Shown: positions 9,809 to 20,014 of the stretch, one piece after another
How positions within the stretch are numbered: position 1 is the stretch's first letter
Layout: every line of letters begins with the position of its first letter
NCBI GenBank assembly: GCA_963971285.1
Contig: OZ020259.1
Coordinates: 9,114,001 to 9,178,000 of the forward strand
Direction: 5' to 3'
Source: Astropecten irregularis
Lineage: Eukaryota > Echinodermata > Asteroidea > Paxillosida > Astropectinidae
Length of the DNA: 64,000 bases
Translations under genes and position numbers: made by a program
Notes under the pieces: model-generated
Told to the model about the DNA's origin: nothing
The model's input: the letters and a program-made list of their open reading frames with translations, nothing else
Database searches by the model: none

Positions 9809-10669
9809 ATGAATAATGAATATCAATGCAAAGAACTTTTAAAAATAAAAATGAATCGGATGATGATGTTATGATTGTAATTTTCAGTATAACACTTCCC
9901 AACTGATATCAAGTTTCCAATCAGATGCAGGATTTGTTCATAATTGGTGTGTGAAGTTTGTCCCTTTAAAGCACTGTCATGTCACATGGTGATGAGTGAT
10001 GACGTCATCATTCCATGTAACTTTGGCACACATTTTCTAGGTACTTTGTTACGACAAATTTTGGTTCAGATCGACTGTTTGAAAGTGACCAAAGTGGGGT
10101 GTAGTATGCCTGTATACAAAGTCTATGTGATTTTGAATGACAAGAAGATGAAGTTAAGACAAAAAAATCCAAACAAAAACCAATTTAGGTTTTTCTGCTC
10201 ATGCTTGGGAAAGCCAAACAAATCTGAACAGAAACTAAGGCTTTTCCGCTGACGTTTGGAAAAGCCAATTCAACTTTTTTTTTATTAGCAACTCAATACC
10301 ATCAGATTTGTTAAAACACCCCATAGAGCAACTACATGTACATGTGATTGAAGCAGAATATGAACCCTCATTCTGCAGAATAGCATACTGGTCCAGGACT
10401 ATCCAGGACTGAGCTATTCCAGCTATTCCTTGGATCAGTTTCCAGTCAGAAGCTATGAAACCCACACATAAATGAATACCCTAGACATTTTTCCCTAACC
10501 TACATGTAAAGTCTTGTTTCGGTAAGCACAAAAATAGGCTGTAATGGATTCCATGAAATCGGGCCCAGGTGATTTGTGTGTAATTGCTGTTGACTGATGT
10601 ATATTAAGGGTAGTACATGTTAGTGTGCTGTTGATGTACATTGTACATGGTAATGGAGAAGTTAAATAC
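9809..10669. other. CENP-O intron sequence, possible SINE relic
   Basis: No gene is seen. Around 10440-10480 'cagaagctatgaaacccacaca' resembles sequence beside SINE copy 1 at 8832-8856, so a decayed copy of that composite may be present. A poly-T run lies at about 10274-10283. Confidence 0.4.
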
Positions 10670-10935
10670 CTTGAGTAGTGCAACTTGTTCTCTTCTGGAG
10701 ACGAATGCATTCAGCAAGTCTGTAATCTCATCCACAAAACAGGCCAATTCCTGATTGAGGTAGGCCTCTGCAATGGATGTAAGAGGCAGGAAGAAGGGCA
10801 ACGTATGTCTATACACCTGTATCTGTTGACCTTTAAATTCCAACTCCATGTAGTATGGTTCATGGTACTCTCCCAGGTAGAATGTATCCCATCGTAGACG
10901 TATTCTCCTGTCACTTACATTAGTCACTGTCACAC
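10670..10935 (-). CDS. CENPO: CENP-O exon 4 (core domain)
   Basis: This 266-nt exon has acceptor 'tgatatgacag|GTGTG' and donor 'CTCAAG|gtattt'. Its two leading bases complete a glycine codon begun in exon 3. The product includes FKGQQIQVYRHTLPFFLPL and a following FVDEITDLLNAFVSRR segment. These correspond to the conserved 'HxxPxFIPLEE...YLNAYxGR' core of CENP-O, a subunit of the constitutive centromere-associated network (CENP-O/P/Q/U/R group) at the inner kinetochore. Identification rests on remembered family features, not a search. Confidence 0.88.
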
Positions 10936-11873
10936 CTGTCATATCAAACACACTTAATGATTACACACTTCATGCATGGTTAAATCCAATCATGTTGAAA
11001 GGTAAATGAAAACTGAACAAAACTAGATGGTGTGAGGCACATGGCATTTCAAGGCAAGGGAACAGATGGCACTACCAACTCAATGACATGATATCATGTC
11101 TCAAGAAATCTTTGAGCTGTTCATCGTTTGCAAATTCTGTGGCTCAAACTGGATCTTTTGTAGTGATACAGAACTCCTGCATAATCTTTTAAGATAAGAT
11201 ATTCTTTTTTAAGAATGTAAATTCTTCCTTTATGTCCCCTTTGCAAATGATCATCAAATTACCTTAAGCTACTGCCTATGAATGAGACATAAATTCATTC
11301 TTTTCTGGTTGGACTTGTCCAAAATAATTGCGCACTAACGACTAACGTAAACTTGGTGGGCAATAATAAGCAATATAAGCATCATTCTCACACTACAAAT
11401 CCCAAACACTTAAAAACAAGCACAACAGACTGCATATATTGCAATTGCTCAGAGATATGTATTGCTAAATAGCACAGAGCTAGGTACATTTCCATAAACT
11501 GAGAAACTAAGAATCTCTATAAAAGGACAGTGAACTGGTTTCACATGGCTTTTCATTCAGTCTATCTTTGCGAGAGGATAATTGTTCAAAGTCTGCACAA
11601 GTCTGCCCTAGTTCCGGTAGTATAGCAATAGTGCTTGCAGATAACTTCTGTACCAGTGTGTTACTGCCGAGAAGTGGATATCGTCGAGTTGCAGAAGTGA
11701 CTTTGTGATCCAGACATTAGTTTGTTTCAAGCAACGTGGGAGGTTAGTATAAAGTCTCTGGAACTACGAGTTCTTATGTGGAGAGGACCTCCATTTAGTT
11801 CAACGCCTGTTTCGTCAGTGAGTTGGACATTGATTTGCTGATAAAAAGTTTATACACCAGTTCATGTACATGG
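10936..11873. other. CENP-O intron, nothing recognised
   Basis: Non-coding on both strands. No repeat with an identifiable boundary was found. Confidence 0.4.
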
Positions 11874-12328
11874 ATACATTCCATGTCAGACCAACACATT
11901 TTATGACCTTAGGTTTTCAGATTATTATAAAAATTGGTATGCAAATAGGTATAATTGAGTAATGAATGCATGCCAATTTTTAGTGGAATCCCTTGACACA
12001 TGTGGCCGGTACGCATGTCTCTAAAATACAGACATTTTCATGTTCTGACACTACCTTTGCACAGGATTAAACTATAATTTGGTCATATTTCCATAAAAAT
12101 ATGCAAGTTTGGTATCAAAATTACCAGAATTAGATGCTCTATTAAGCGACACTATCCTAAAAGTAGAGAAAAAGTAAAAGTGGATACCCATGACCTTTGA
12201 CACACAAATTTTGACCTTTGACCCAGATTAAAAAAACAAATTCAGAAATATTACAAAACAACATTTGCTTGATAGAACAAGCCTTTCTCTACAAGAATCC
12301 ATTGAAATTTTGTTGGGCACTTGAAAAC
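11874..12328 (+). repeat. Dispersed repeat, copy 1 (inverted copy at 59 kb)
   Basis: The reverse complement of 59105-59552 aligns over nearly the whole length. Shared blocks include 'aaattggtatgcaaataggta', 'ccaatttttagtggaatccc', and 'tttggtatcaaaattacc'. No terminal inverted repeats or duplicated target is evident, so its class is unknown. Confidence 0.8.
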
Positions 12329-13355
12329 TGAAAAAAAAAATGCCATAAAACTTGAACGAGTGCCGTAACTCTGCATGACTATGAGGAAGGTTCATGATCT
12401 CTGCTAGGCCATGGTCAGAGTCAGACATGTTAGATCATTGGTAACACAAACATTTCAAATTTTAATGATAACTTGAAACAGCCACACAATGGTAAACACA
12501 GTGCACAGTGTCAGCTTTGTACGTACTACACATGGGCCTGCACGCATTAAAACATACATGCATGCATTTAAATTGACACGCTGTGCAGGCAGCTAGGATA
12601 GCGAGACAACGAAAGTTTATCAATAATCATCGCTGGTCTCTCACAATTATTATGAGTTGCAGCTCATAATGAGTTGTATTTTACTCAAGAATTACGAACG
12701 CACGTGACAAACTTTTTTACCCTAGAACTAAGGCAGCATCCTACCTGGCAAACAAAGTTTCCTTACATGGTAGGCCCATAGAGAAGGGCCTGATGTTGCA
12801 TTAGGCCTAAAACTTAGAAATCTCCATTTGGTATCCAACACCCAAGCCATATCTTCATTGTAATTTGCCTTTGACATCTTTTTAGATATCACAAAGATCA
12901 TTTTTTTTGCAACATATGTTGAATTTGTACTTTTGTAGGCCTGTTGGTTTGAATGGTTTCCCACGAACGAAAAGTGACAGCGCAAATCAGCAGCATAAAT
13001 CCCACGCGCACGAAACAACGTACATGTACACAATGCACGGTACATGTTGTATGTGCTGTGTGGTGTGCGTGTGCATGCATTCGTTATTAGACGCGCTATT
13101 GTTCATCTTGTGCCAAAGGTCAATATAAATGTATTTCCAGTCACTAGCGGCTCCACACAACACCGGCCTTCATATTCCATACCGCAATAACCCTGAATGA
13201 CTGACTTTAAAACTGTAATGACGACTATGCACAAGATTGAATACTCAGTTCTTTCAAAATAAATTGTAGAATTCAAAGCATTTTACGAGGAGTAGTCTAA
13301 TGCTGAAAAAAATCGGAAATGGCGTAGAAAATAGAAAAAAAGTCAGATTTCCGAT
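12329..13355. other. CENP-O intron, nothing recognised
   Basis: A 105-codon minus frame at 12728-13045 has no recognisable motif. No repeat boundaries were seen. Confidence 0.4.
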
Positions 13356-13359
13356 TTAA

Positions 13360-13735
13360 AGGCATTGCATACGTTTGGTAATGACTCTGAAAATTTATGG
13401 CAATAAAAACTTACTTGGTGAGAAGTACAGCTGCTTTGGATAGTATAATGCATATTGAGAAACGTTCAATTCGAAGTACCGCGGTTCTGGAAAAATATGT
13501 CACTTTTTATCTCCAAAAATTATGAATCTGAGAAGCGTTATGGCCGTTACGCTTCTCAGCTATTGACTAACTGTTCTCTGGCGTGAAATAACCGCTCTAG
13601 TTTGTCGCAAAAATCTCAAAAACGCTACCACCTTTTGAATTGAAACTTTCACAGGTTAGTTTTATGGTATATATATACAATTATATTGGTTTGAAACAAA
13701 CAATAGGCTCAAATTACCAAACGTATGCAATCCCT
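13360..13735 (+). mobile_element. TTAA-flanked MITE, family B
   Basis: The 376-bp element has ~24-bp inverted ends (AGGCATTGCATACGTTTGGT; right end is the reverse complement with one change). It is flanked by TTAA at 13356-13359 and 13736-13739. It shares only the target and the first AGG with family A. It lies 69 bp from CENP-O exon 3. Confidence 0.88.
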
Positions 13736-13803
13736 TTAACTTTCAGAAAAGTTGCATCTCTGTATTTACTCTCTGCAATGAGAGGAATGTGGGCTAACTG
13801 TAC

Positions 13804-13942
13804 CTGATAGTCGATACGCTTGTAGGAATTCCACTGTCTTAAGCTTCTTGGCAAATACTATAGAGCTGATAACAGCAGCGTGTTGAGCCTCTGATGTCAC
13901 ATTGATATCTGCATCTTCATCTTTTAGTAATTCACCCAACAC
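13804..13942 (-). CDS. CENPO: CENP-O exon 3
   Basis: This 139-nt exon has acceptor 'cataatttag|GTGTT' and donor 'CTATCAG|gtacag'. It starts in phase 0 after exon 2 and leaves one G that joins exon 4. The encoded stretch ends FLQAYRLSG and leads straight into GVTVTNVSD of exon 4, the position of the 'LTGI' turn in vertebrate CENP-O. Three phase-consistent junctions in a row make a real gene far more likely than chance. Confidence 0.87.
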
Positions 13943-14669
13943 CTAAATTATGCAGTAAATAAAAACAAACAAAAATTTGAATGAACCCAAACTATTCAGA
14001 AAGTATGCATACAATGCAGCATAAATGGTGAGACATACCCCAACTACTTACAGTCTATTTTAGAATTTATGACATCTACTGTCCCTAATAATAGCTGGAT
14101 CAGTAATGCAGCCTGTTTGGTGAAACCACAAGGCCCCCTTCCCCCTTCCTATAAAATGATAATGATTTAGAAAGTAGTCAACATCATTGTTCATCCAGAT
14201 CCGCATGATTCAAAATACACCTTGTCCCTAAGAAAAACCCGGATTTTAGAGAACCGGTATTCAACACAGGCAATCAGGCCATACCACAGTGGTCGTTGCA
14301 TGAAAAATAAAACTTACTGATTATATTATCTAACTGATTACATGTACTTTGATTTATTGTATCAGTGAGTCAATGGAAATTATGCACAAGCAGGCCTAGC
14401 ATTAACAATTGGATAACACAAGAACATGGACGTTGATAAGATCAAATTAATTTTTGGAAAGAAATGATTAATTAGGGAGTTTCTCAGTCGTCAACCAATT
14501 ATACCTGTATAATAAATTCTTGAACAAGTCTTATACAAAGTCTCTGCAAATATCGTCAAGAAACAGAGAGTAGGTTCTAATTTCAGTTATTAAGTTTAGA
14601 AATTCCTGAAGGAATAATGGAATAGTTGTCCAAAAAAATGTGAAATCATTCTAGGCCTGAATACAATAC
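13943..14669. other. CENP-O intron
   Basis: Non-coding; no repeat recognised. Confidence 0.5.
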
Positions 14670-14839
14670 CTTTGCAGGTCCATGCTGTAGTTTATATGTT
14701 AGTCTGTCATGTTGCTGGATTAGTTGTTGCAGTGATTTATGTGACGCTGCTAACTGTCGTTGCTGCTTTGCAATGCTTTCCTTCTCATCTGAGTCTTCAT
14801 GGGACATACCCTCCAGTCGTTGCAGACTTTGTAATGTGC
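14670..14839 (-). CDS. CENPO: CENP-O exon 2 (coiled coil)
   Basis: This 170-nt exon has acceptor 'ttttgatgcag|GCAC' and donor 'GCAAAG|gtattg'. It starts with two bases completing the glycine codon from exon 1 and ends in phase 0. It encodes a glutamine- and leucine-rich helix (for example RLEGMSHEDSDEKESIAKQQ followed by LQQLIQQHDRL), fitting the amino-terminal coiled coil by which CENP-O pairs with CENP-P. Confidence 0.85.
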
Positions 14840-15429
14840 CTGCATCAAAATGACGATTTCAAAACCTTTTACATTATAAAGCAAACATCAGTTAATTAAT
14901 GCACATTGTTAACCATCATCAGGCTAGCTAGGGGAATAACAAAAATGGCTGTCGATACCAACATACAGACATAGACATACTGCATAGACATAAATTGCAT
15001 ACCGAGTATGTGTTGTTCAATATCTTTATTTTGAAATACGTGTAAACAATAACCCATGAATTATATGTACATACAGGTACTAGAATCGTATGATAAATTT
15101 ATCATTCATGGAGTGAATTTAGCAATTTGTTTTCTGCCACTGTGTGCCGTTACTTTGAGCCAAGACTAGATCATGCTGTATCCACTGAGGTGCCGTTGCA
15201 TTCATCAACAAGGGCTGCATGTGGGGGTTTCTTGCACAATACCTTATGAAAAAACTGATCCTCAGAAATGTACTCCTCGGTCTACAATTCATCAACCTCT
15301 GAAAATGTTTAGAACAATGTGACAAACATGATTACACATGTGCAAATGTCCATGCTTTATCATCATCTGAGCAATTTCCATCACCCATCACCTACAGACT
15401 ATACCATTCTTCATTTAAAATGAACTTAC
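14840..15429. other. CENP-O intron 1
   Basis: Non-coding; nothing recognised apart from the splice sites at each end. Confidence 0.5.
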
Positions 15430-15466
15430 CACATTTCAAGCGCTTTGAAACTATATTATCATCCAT
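15430..15466 (-). CDS. CENPO: CENP-O exon 1, start codon
   Basis: This is the first coding exon: ATG at 15466-15464, then MDDNIVSKRLKC plus one base, with donor 'ATGTG|gtaagt'. Joined to exon 2 it reads on without a stop. Exons 1-5 total 790 nt (263 codons plus one base), so the full protein would be close to 300 residues, the usual CENP-O length. Just upstream 'ttgttctttcttaag' looks like an acceptor, so a 5' UTR intron is possible. Confidence 0.78.
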
Positions 15467-16090
15467 TTCACAGAATCTTAAGAAAGAACAATCTGGATGC
15501 CCTCTCAGTGTAGATTACATGTAGTAACTGTGCTACAGGTTATGATGTCATCAGATGCAAGAATAGCCAATATACCTGCAGAGGAGATACAGTAAACATG
15601 TGTCAACTGTATATCAAAATATACATGAACAAGCATGACAAGAGGAACAAATCAATTCCACAATGGATTTGTACGTATTTACTCATTTTACCTGTCTGCA
15701 CAGAACCATTCAATAATTAAATTCAATAAATGATAATAAAACACATTCCATTTGACTACATAATGTACATGTATATATGAAGCTTGCACATGTGCAACAC
15801 TTGTGAGGCTAAGAACATGTTGACTGCATGCACTCAGCTCCATACAATAATCTACATGTACCTGCTTGGTTCCCACTTGTATTGGTATGCAAAATCGAGT
15901 AATTTCATATCCGGTTACAGATCTGAAACCGTTATCCCATGTGAATGTAACCACCTTTTAACATTAAATGACAGTGCTAGATGCTTTTTGCAATGTCAAA
16001 AACAGATATTACTGCAAAATTTGTAGCTTGTTTTTTACCGCAAAATCTGTACCGAGCCCAACCACAATCCACCACACCATCCAAGTGCAA
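15467..16090. other. Upstream region of CENP-O
   Basis: It should contain the CENP-O promoter and any 5' UTR exon. No TATA box or initiator can be named with confidence, and open frames here look like chance. Confidence 0.4.
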
Positions 16091-16106
16091 TTTCACAGGC
16101 ATGCCA

Positions 16107-16220
16107 CATAATTATTATTATTATTATTATTATTTTTATTTTTATATCTTATTTTTCGCTTATTTTTCTAGTATTTATTTATTTATTTATTTATTTTTAT
16201 TTATTTATTTATATTTATAT
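16107..16220 (+). repeat. (ATT)n / (TTTA)n low-complexity tract
   Basis: Consecutive ATT trinucleotides pass into TTTA tetranucleotides. This explains the tyrosine/phenylalanine-rich open frame at 15981-16232. Confidence 0.9.
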
Positions 16221-16475
16221 TTTTTATCTTAACATCTCATCTTACAGTTTGTGTAAATTAACTCTTATTGTTGTAAATACTGTACTATTTTATTGATATA
16301 ATGTACATATGGATTTATTTATCTGTTAATTTACTTGTTTGTCTGTTGGCTGTCCGAGTGTTTGTTTGTGTGTTTGTGCTTGTTTGTTTATACTGTATAG
16401 CCTAAATAACCATCCTGTAATTGGCGATTTGTATTGCTGTTGGTCTTGGTTAATAAATAAATAAATAAATAAATA
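16221..16475 (+). mobile_element. Possible truncated LINE 3' end with (AAAT)n tail
   Basis: A T-rich segment ends in 'tggttaataaataaataaataaataaata'-type tetranucleotide repeats (at ~16450-16474). The complete LINE at 18633-22379 also ends in (AAAT)n. There is no coding part to confirm it. Confidence 0.35.
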
Positions 16476-17335
16476 CACACACAATCTTTTAAAAGATAAA
16501 AAATAACAGTGATCCGATGGCCAAATGACAGTCAAAACACCCACGAACCAGTCAAACCCTTCTTGAAGTGGTCAGGCCGACCAGTCAAAAATAATTGCAA
16601 ACATTAGCCCCTTATCCATATTTCATTACATCACATGCTGAAAAACATAATTGCACGCACAGTACATTTTGAGCCACTGTCTCATGAACTCAAAATCAAA
16701 ACAATTGCGAGTGTTTAGATGATACCTTCCTGACATTAAATGTTGGTTTCGCTGGATATGAAGGAAATGTTTCATAACCCACAGTGATTGTTTATTTTGC
16801 TTAGTGCTTATAATTTACAAATGGCAAGATCATGATGGTGCATTAAACCACAATGATAGGAGAGGCAATAAGCACTTTGTAACAACTTTTGAAAGACCAG
16901 TCGGAGGCTAACAGTCAGCGATTTGTTTGCTACCATTTTCTCCAAGAAGTTCGAAGAAATAAGATGCTTCAATTCATTATTTAAAAAAAATAATTCGCAA
17001 TCACTGTATAGCAATCATTTTACAATGTAAAGTGTGCTTCTGTTTTTAATTATTTGTAATGTTTTGTTATTTATTTATATTATCTAAACAAAAAAGTTTT
17101 CCAGTTTATACCGGGTTTCTTTTCGGACAGTTTTTTGTTTTTATGTTAGTCAAAGCTGCCCAAGCCTAGCAAAGATGTCAGGATTGTTACCCTTGGATCC
17201 TAAGGCTGGGAAATCCAGTCACAAACGTTCTAATTCATGCCGTTCAACAGAACAGACACCATTTATCAACTAGACATTTAAGTGTTCGTGAACAAACACA
17301 GAGCTGTTCCGACTTATTTAATCAGCTTGATAAGC
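16476..17335. other. No feature recognised
   Basis: A+T-rich, with no supported gene on either strand. Confidence 0.4.
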
Positions 17336-17700
17336 TCCGATGACATCATGATGACGTCACGGTCATTTTCAAAGCAGAGGATATCTAGAGGATATAACCA
17401 AGCTTTTGCAAAAGAATCATCAATATATAGCATGTCTTTCTCGAAATATGATGCAAACAAAAAATTAGCCTTTTTTATGATGTCATGATGACGTCAAGAT
17501 CAATTCCATGGCGGCATACTCATGTACATGATATAATAAAGCTTTTACAAAAAGAACCATTACAATAGCAGTTGTCGTTCTCGAGATATGCTGCAAACAA
17601 TTAATCAGCCTTTTTGATGAAGTCATGATGACGTCAAGTGCATTTTCGTAGCAGCATGCAAAACTGCTAGATGTAACAAAGCTTTTACAAAAAGAATAAA
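17336..17700 (+). repeat. ~139-bp tandem repeat with TGACGTCA palindromes
   Basis: About 2.7 units contain 'atgatgacgtca', 'agcttttrcaaaaagaa' and 'tctcgarataTGmTGCAAACAA' in the same order. TGACGTCA, the full cAMP-response/ATF consensus palindrome, occurs at 17352-17359, 17489-17496 and 17629-17636. Spacing is 137 and 140 bp. It lies next to the minisatellite start. Confidence 0.8.
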
Positions 17701-17834
17701 TTTGAAATGAAAATAATTTTATGCACTCAAAATCTCTTTGTGTCATTCTCAAAATTATATTTTGTGTATTCATGTGAAAAACGTTTCGTTCCCTCGAAAT
17801 TGTTTTGTCAATCATGCCCTCAAAATCCTTTTGT

Positions 17835-18632
17835 TGACACAACTTCAGACACTGCGTCATCTCGCAGACATTGCATCAAGTCGAACATTGGGTCAGCTCG
17901 AAAACATCGGGTCAACTCGAAAGCATTGGGTCACCTCGCAAACACTGCATCAACTCGCAGACATTGCGTCAACTCAAAAACATTGCGTCGACTCAAAAAC
18001 ATTGCGTCAACTCGAAAACATTGCGTCAACTCAAATACTAGCTGCGTCAACTCGCGACGCAAACACTGCATCAACTCAAAGAGGCTGCATCAACTCAAAA
18101 ACATTGCGTCAACTTGAAAACACTGCGTCAACTCGCAAGCCAAACACTGCGTCAATTCGAAAAAACATTGCGTCAACTCGAAAACACTCCGTCAACTGGC
18201 AGACACTGCGTCAACTCGAAAACATTATTGCATCAACTCAAAAACAGGTCAACTCAAAAAAATTGAATCAACTTGAAAGCATTGGGTCAACTCGCAAACA
18301 CTGCATCAACTCGCAGACATTGCGTTAACTCAAAGAGGCTGCGTCAACTCAAAAAGATTGCGTCAACTTGAAAACACTGCGTCAACTCGCGAGGCAAACA
18401 CTGCGTCAACTCACACACGCTGCGTCAATTCGAAAACATTGCGGCAACTCGAAAACACTGCATCAACTGCCAGACACTGCGTCAACTCGAAAACATTATT
18501 GCGTCAACTCAAAAACATTGCATCAATTCGAAAACACTGCGTCAACTTGAAAACATTGGGTCAACTCAAAAACAATGCATCAACTCAAAAACATTGCGTC
18601 AACTCGCGACGCAAACACTGCGTCAAGTCACA
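17835..18632 (+). repeat. 19-bp minisatellite, left block
   Basis: Tandem variants of CTGCGTCAACTCGAAAACA (19 bp) with longer variants containing CTCGCGACGCAAACA. The consensus has no stop in any plus-strand frame, so 57 bp reads as a 19-residue repeat in all three frames. The minus strand has a TGA in every unit. The long frames here are therefore arithmetic by-products, not genes. The block is cut at its right by the LINE. Confidence 0.95.
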
Positions 18633-18892
18633 GACGCAGATAGAGGGCGCCATTCGAACTGCATCACAGTTCTAAAATGGCTCCGACTAGATTGAAATTG
18701 TTATCCTGAAATATCACCTTTTTAACCAACCATCGTCACAGCCGCTTGCAGGTTTTAGCTACTTTGAGAACTGGTCGTCATTTTCAGCTGATTTTGTGTG
18801 TGTAAATGTGACTGGCTAATGCCGATTTTTGAGGAGTTCTGTCGACTACACGGTGAGCTTTTTAAACGTACAAAGACATATGTACAATAACA

Positions 18893-20014
18893 ATGGAACT
18901 CAAGTCACTACCACTACTGGTCGCCGCCATCTTGGGCATGAACTTATATGCAGGCCTGCTAACGAAATGCTGGATAATCACTGAACTTGATGACCATGTA
19001 TTGCGCATTTCCCGCACATTACGCCGGATTGGATTCTGTAACGCTCGTATCCCATACTACAGCAACTCTGTGGCTACTTTTTCATTGGAATTGCTATCCT
19101 GCGGGGACATCGATCCCAACCCGGGACCGGACGGCCACGACGATGAGGACCGAGACGGTAGTTTGGAAACCATCAGAGCTGCAAAAGGCCTCAAACTGGT
19201 TTGTCTAAATGTTCGGTCACTTCTACCAAAAATTGATGAAATTAAACTGATGGTGCTAGAAACTAAACCACATTTAATTGGTATTGTAGAAACATGGTTG
19301 GACAACTCAATAACTGATCAGGAGCTTCAAATAGCTGACTATAAACTATACAGGAACGATCGTCACCGTTGCGGTGGTGGTGTGGCTGTATACATCAAAG
19401 GCTCAATTGAGCACGATATCATCTCGTCCCCGGGCATGGATCAAATTGAGTCGACGTGGCTTGAGTTGAAGTTACCCTTTACTCGACCAGTAATTGTTAG
19501 CTGTATCTATCGTCCACCTGATGCACAAGGGTTTTTTGAGGATCTTCAAGCCGTACTCCATGAGGTTATTAGTATACACCCAAGTTCTATCCCGGAATTG
19601 TGTTGTTTGGGTGACTTTAATGCCGACGCCCTGACTCCCAACTCAACAAACTGGACCAAATTGAGGCGCACCTTCAATAACTACCAAATGACCCAAATTA
19701 TATCAAGTCCCACGAGGATAACTGATCACAGCTCCACCTGCATTGACCATATCTGGACAAATCGACCACAAATGTACTGTAAATCTGCCTCGATTACGTG
19801 TAACATTAGTGACCATTCACTCATATTTGCTGCTCGTAAATCCGTTAAAATTCCCAATCAACAGAGATATATAAATGCCCGGTCTTTCCGTAACTTCAAC
19901 GAACAAGCTTTCAATAGTGACCTGGGAGACTTGCCATGGGACCTACTTCAACTTGCTGAGGACCCTAATACAGCCTGGAACTTGTTCAAATCTATGTTTT
20001 TTGGAACTTTGTAA
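18893..20014 (+). CDS. LINE ORF, 5' part: 2A-like leader and APE endonuclease
   Basis: The frame spans 373 codons. Residues 5-28 are strongly hydrophobic. At 71-79 lies GDIDPNPGP, a 2A-like ribosome-skipping motif; cleavage would fall between G78 and P79. The APE endonuclease follows: N106 (LNVRS), E133 (VETW), Y206 (YRPP), D241/N243 (GDFN) and SDH at 306-308, the catalytic set of this family. The frame ends early at TAA (20012-20014). An extra T in the T6 run at 19997-20002 shifts it out of the RT frame, so the element is probably inactive unless the base is a sequencing error. Confidence 0.9.
   Translation: MELKSLPLLVAAILGMNLYAGLLTKCWIITELDDHVLRISRTLRRIGFCNARIPYYSNSVATFSLELLSCGDIDPNPGPDGHDDEDRDGSLETIRAAKGLKLVCLNVRSLLPKIDEIKLMVLETKPHLIGIVETWLDNSITDQELQIADYKLYRNDRHRCGGGVAVYIKGSIEHDIISSPGMDQIESTWLELKLPFTRPVIVSCIYRPPDAQGFFEDLQAVLHEVISIHPSSIPELCCLGDFNADALTPNSTNWTKLRRTFNNYQMTQIISSPTRITDHSSTCIDHIWTNRPQMYCKSASITCNISDHSLIFAARKSVKIPNQQRYINARSFRNFNEQAFNSDLGDLPWDLLQLAEDPNTAWNLFKSMFFGTL
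19103..19129 (+). promoter_or_regulatory. 2A-like translational recoding motif
   Basis: The codons give GDIDPNPGP, fitting the D-x-(E/D)-x-N-P-G-P core of 2A peptides. It is preceded by the leucine-rich LELLSC that usually accompanies it. CR1-like elements of sea urchins are known to carry such sequences near the amino terminus. Activity here is inferred; glutamate of the canonical motif is replaced by aspartate (D74). Confidence 0.82.
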
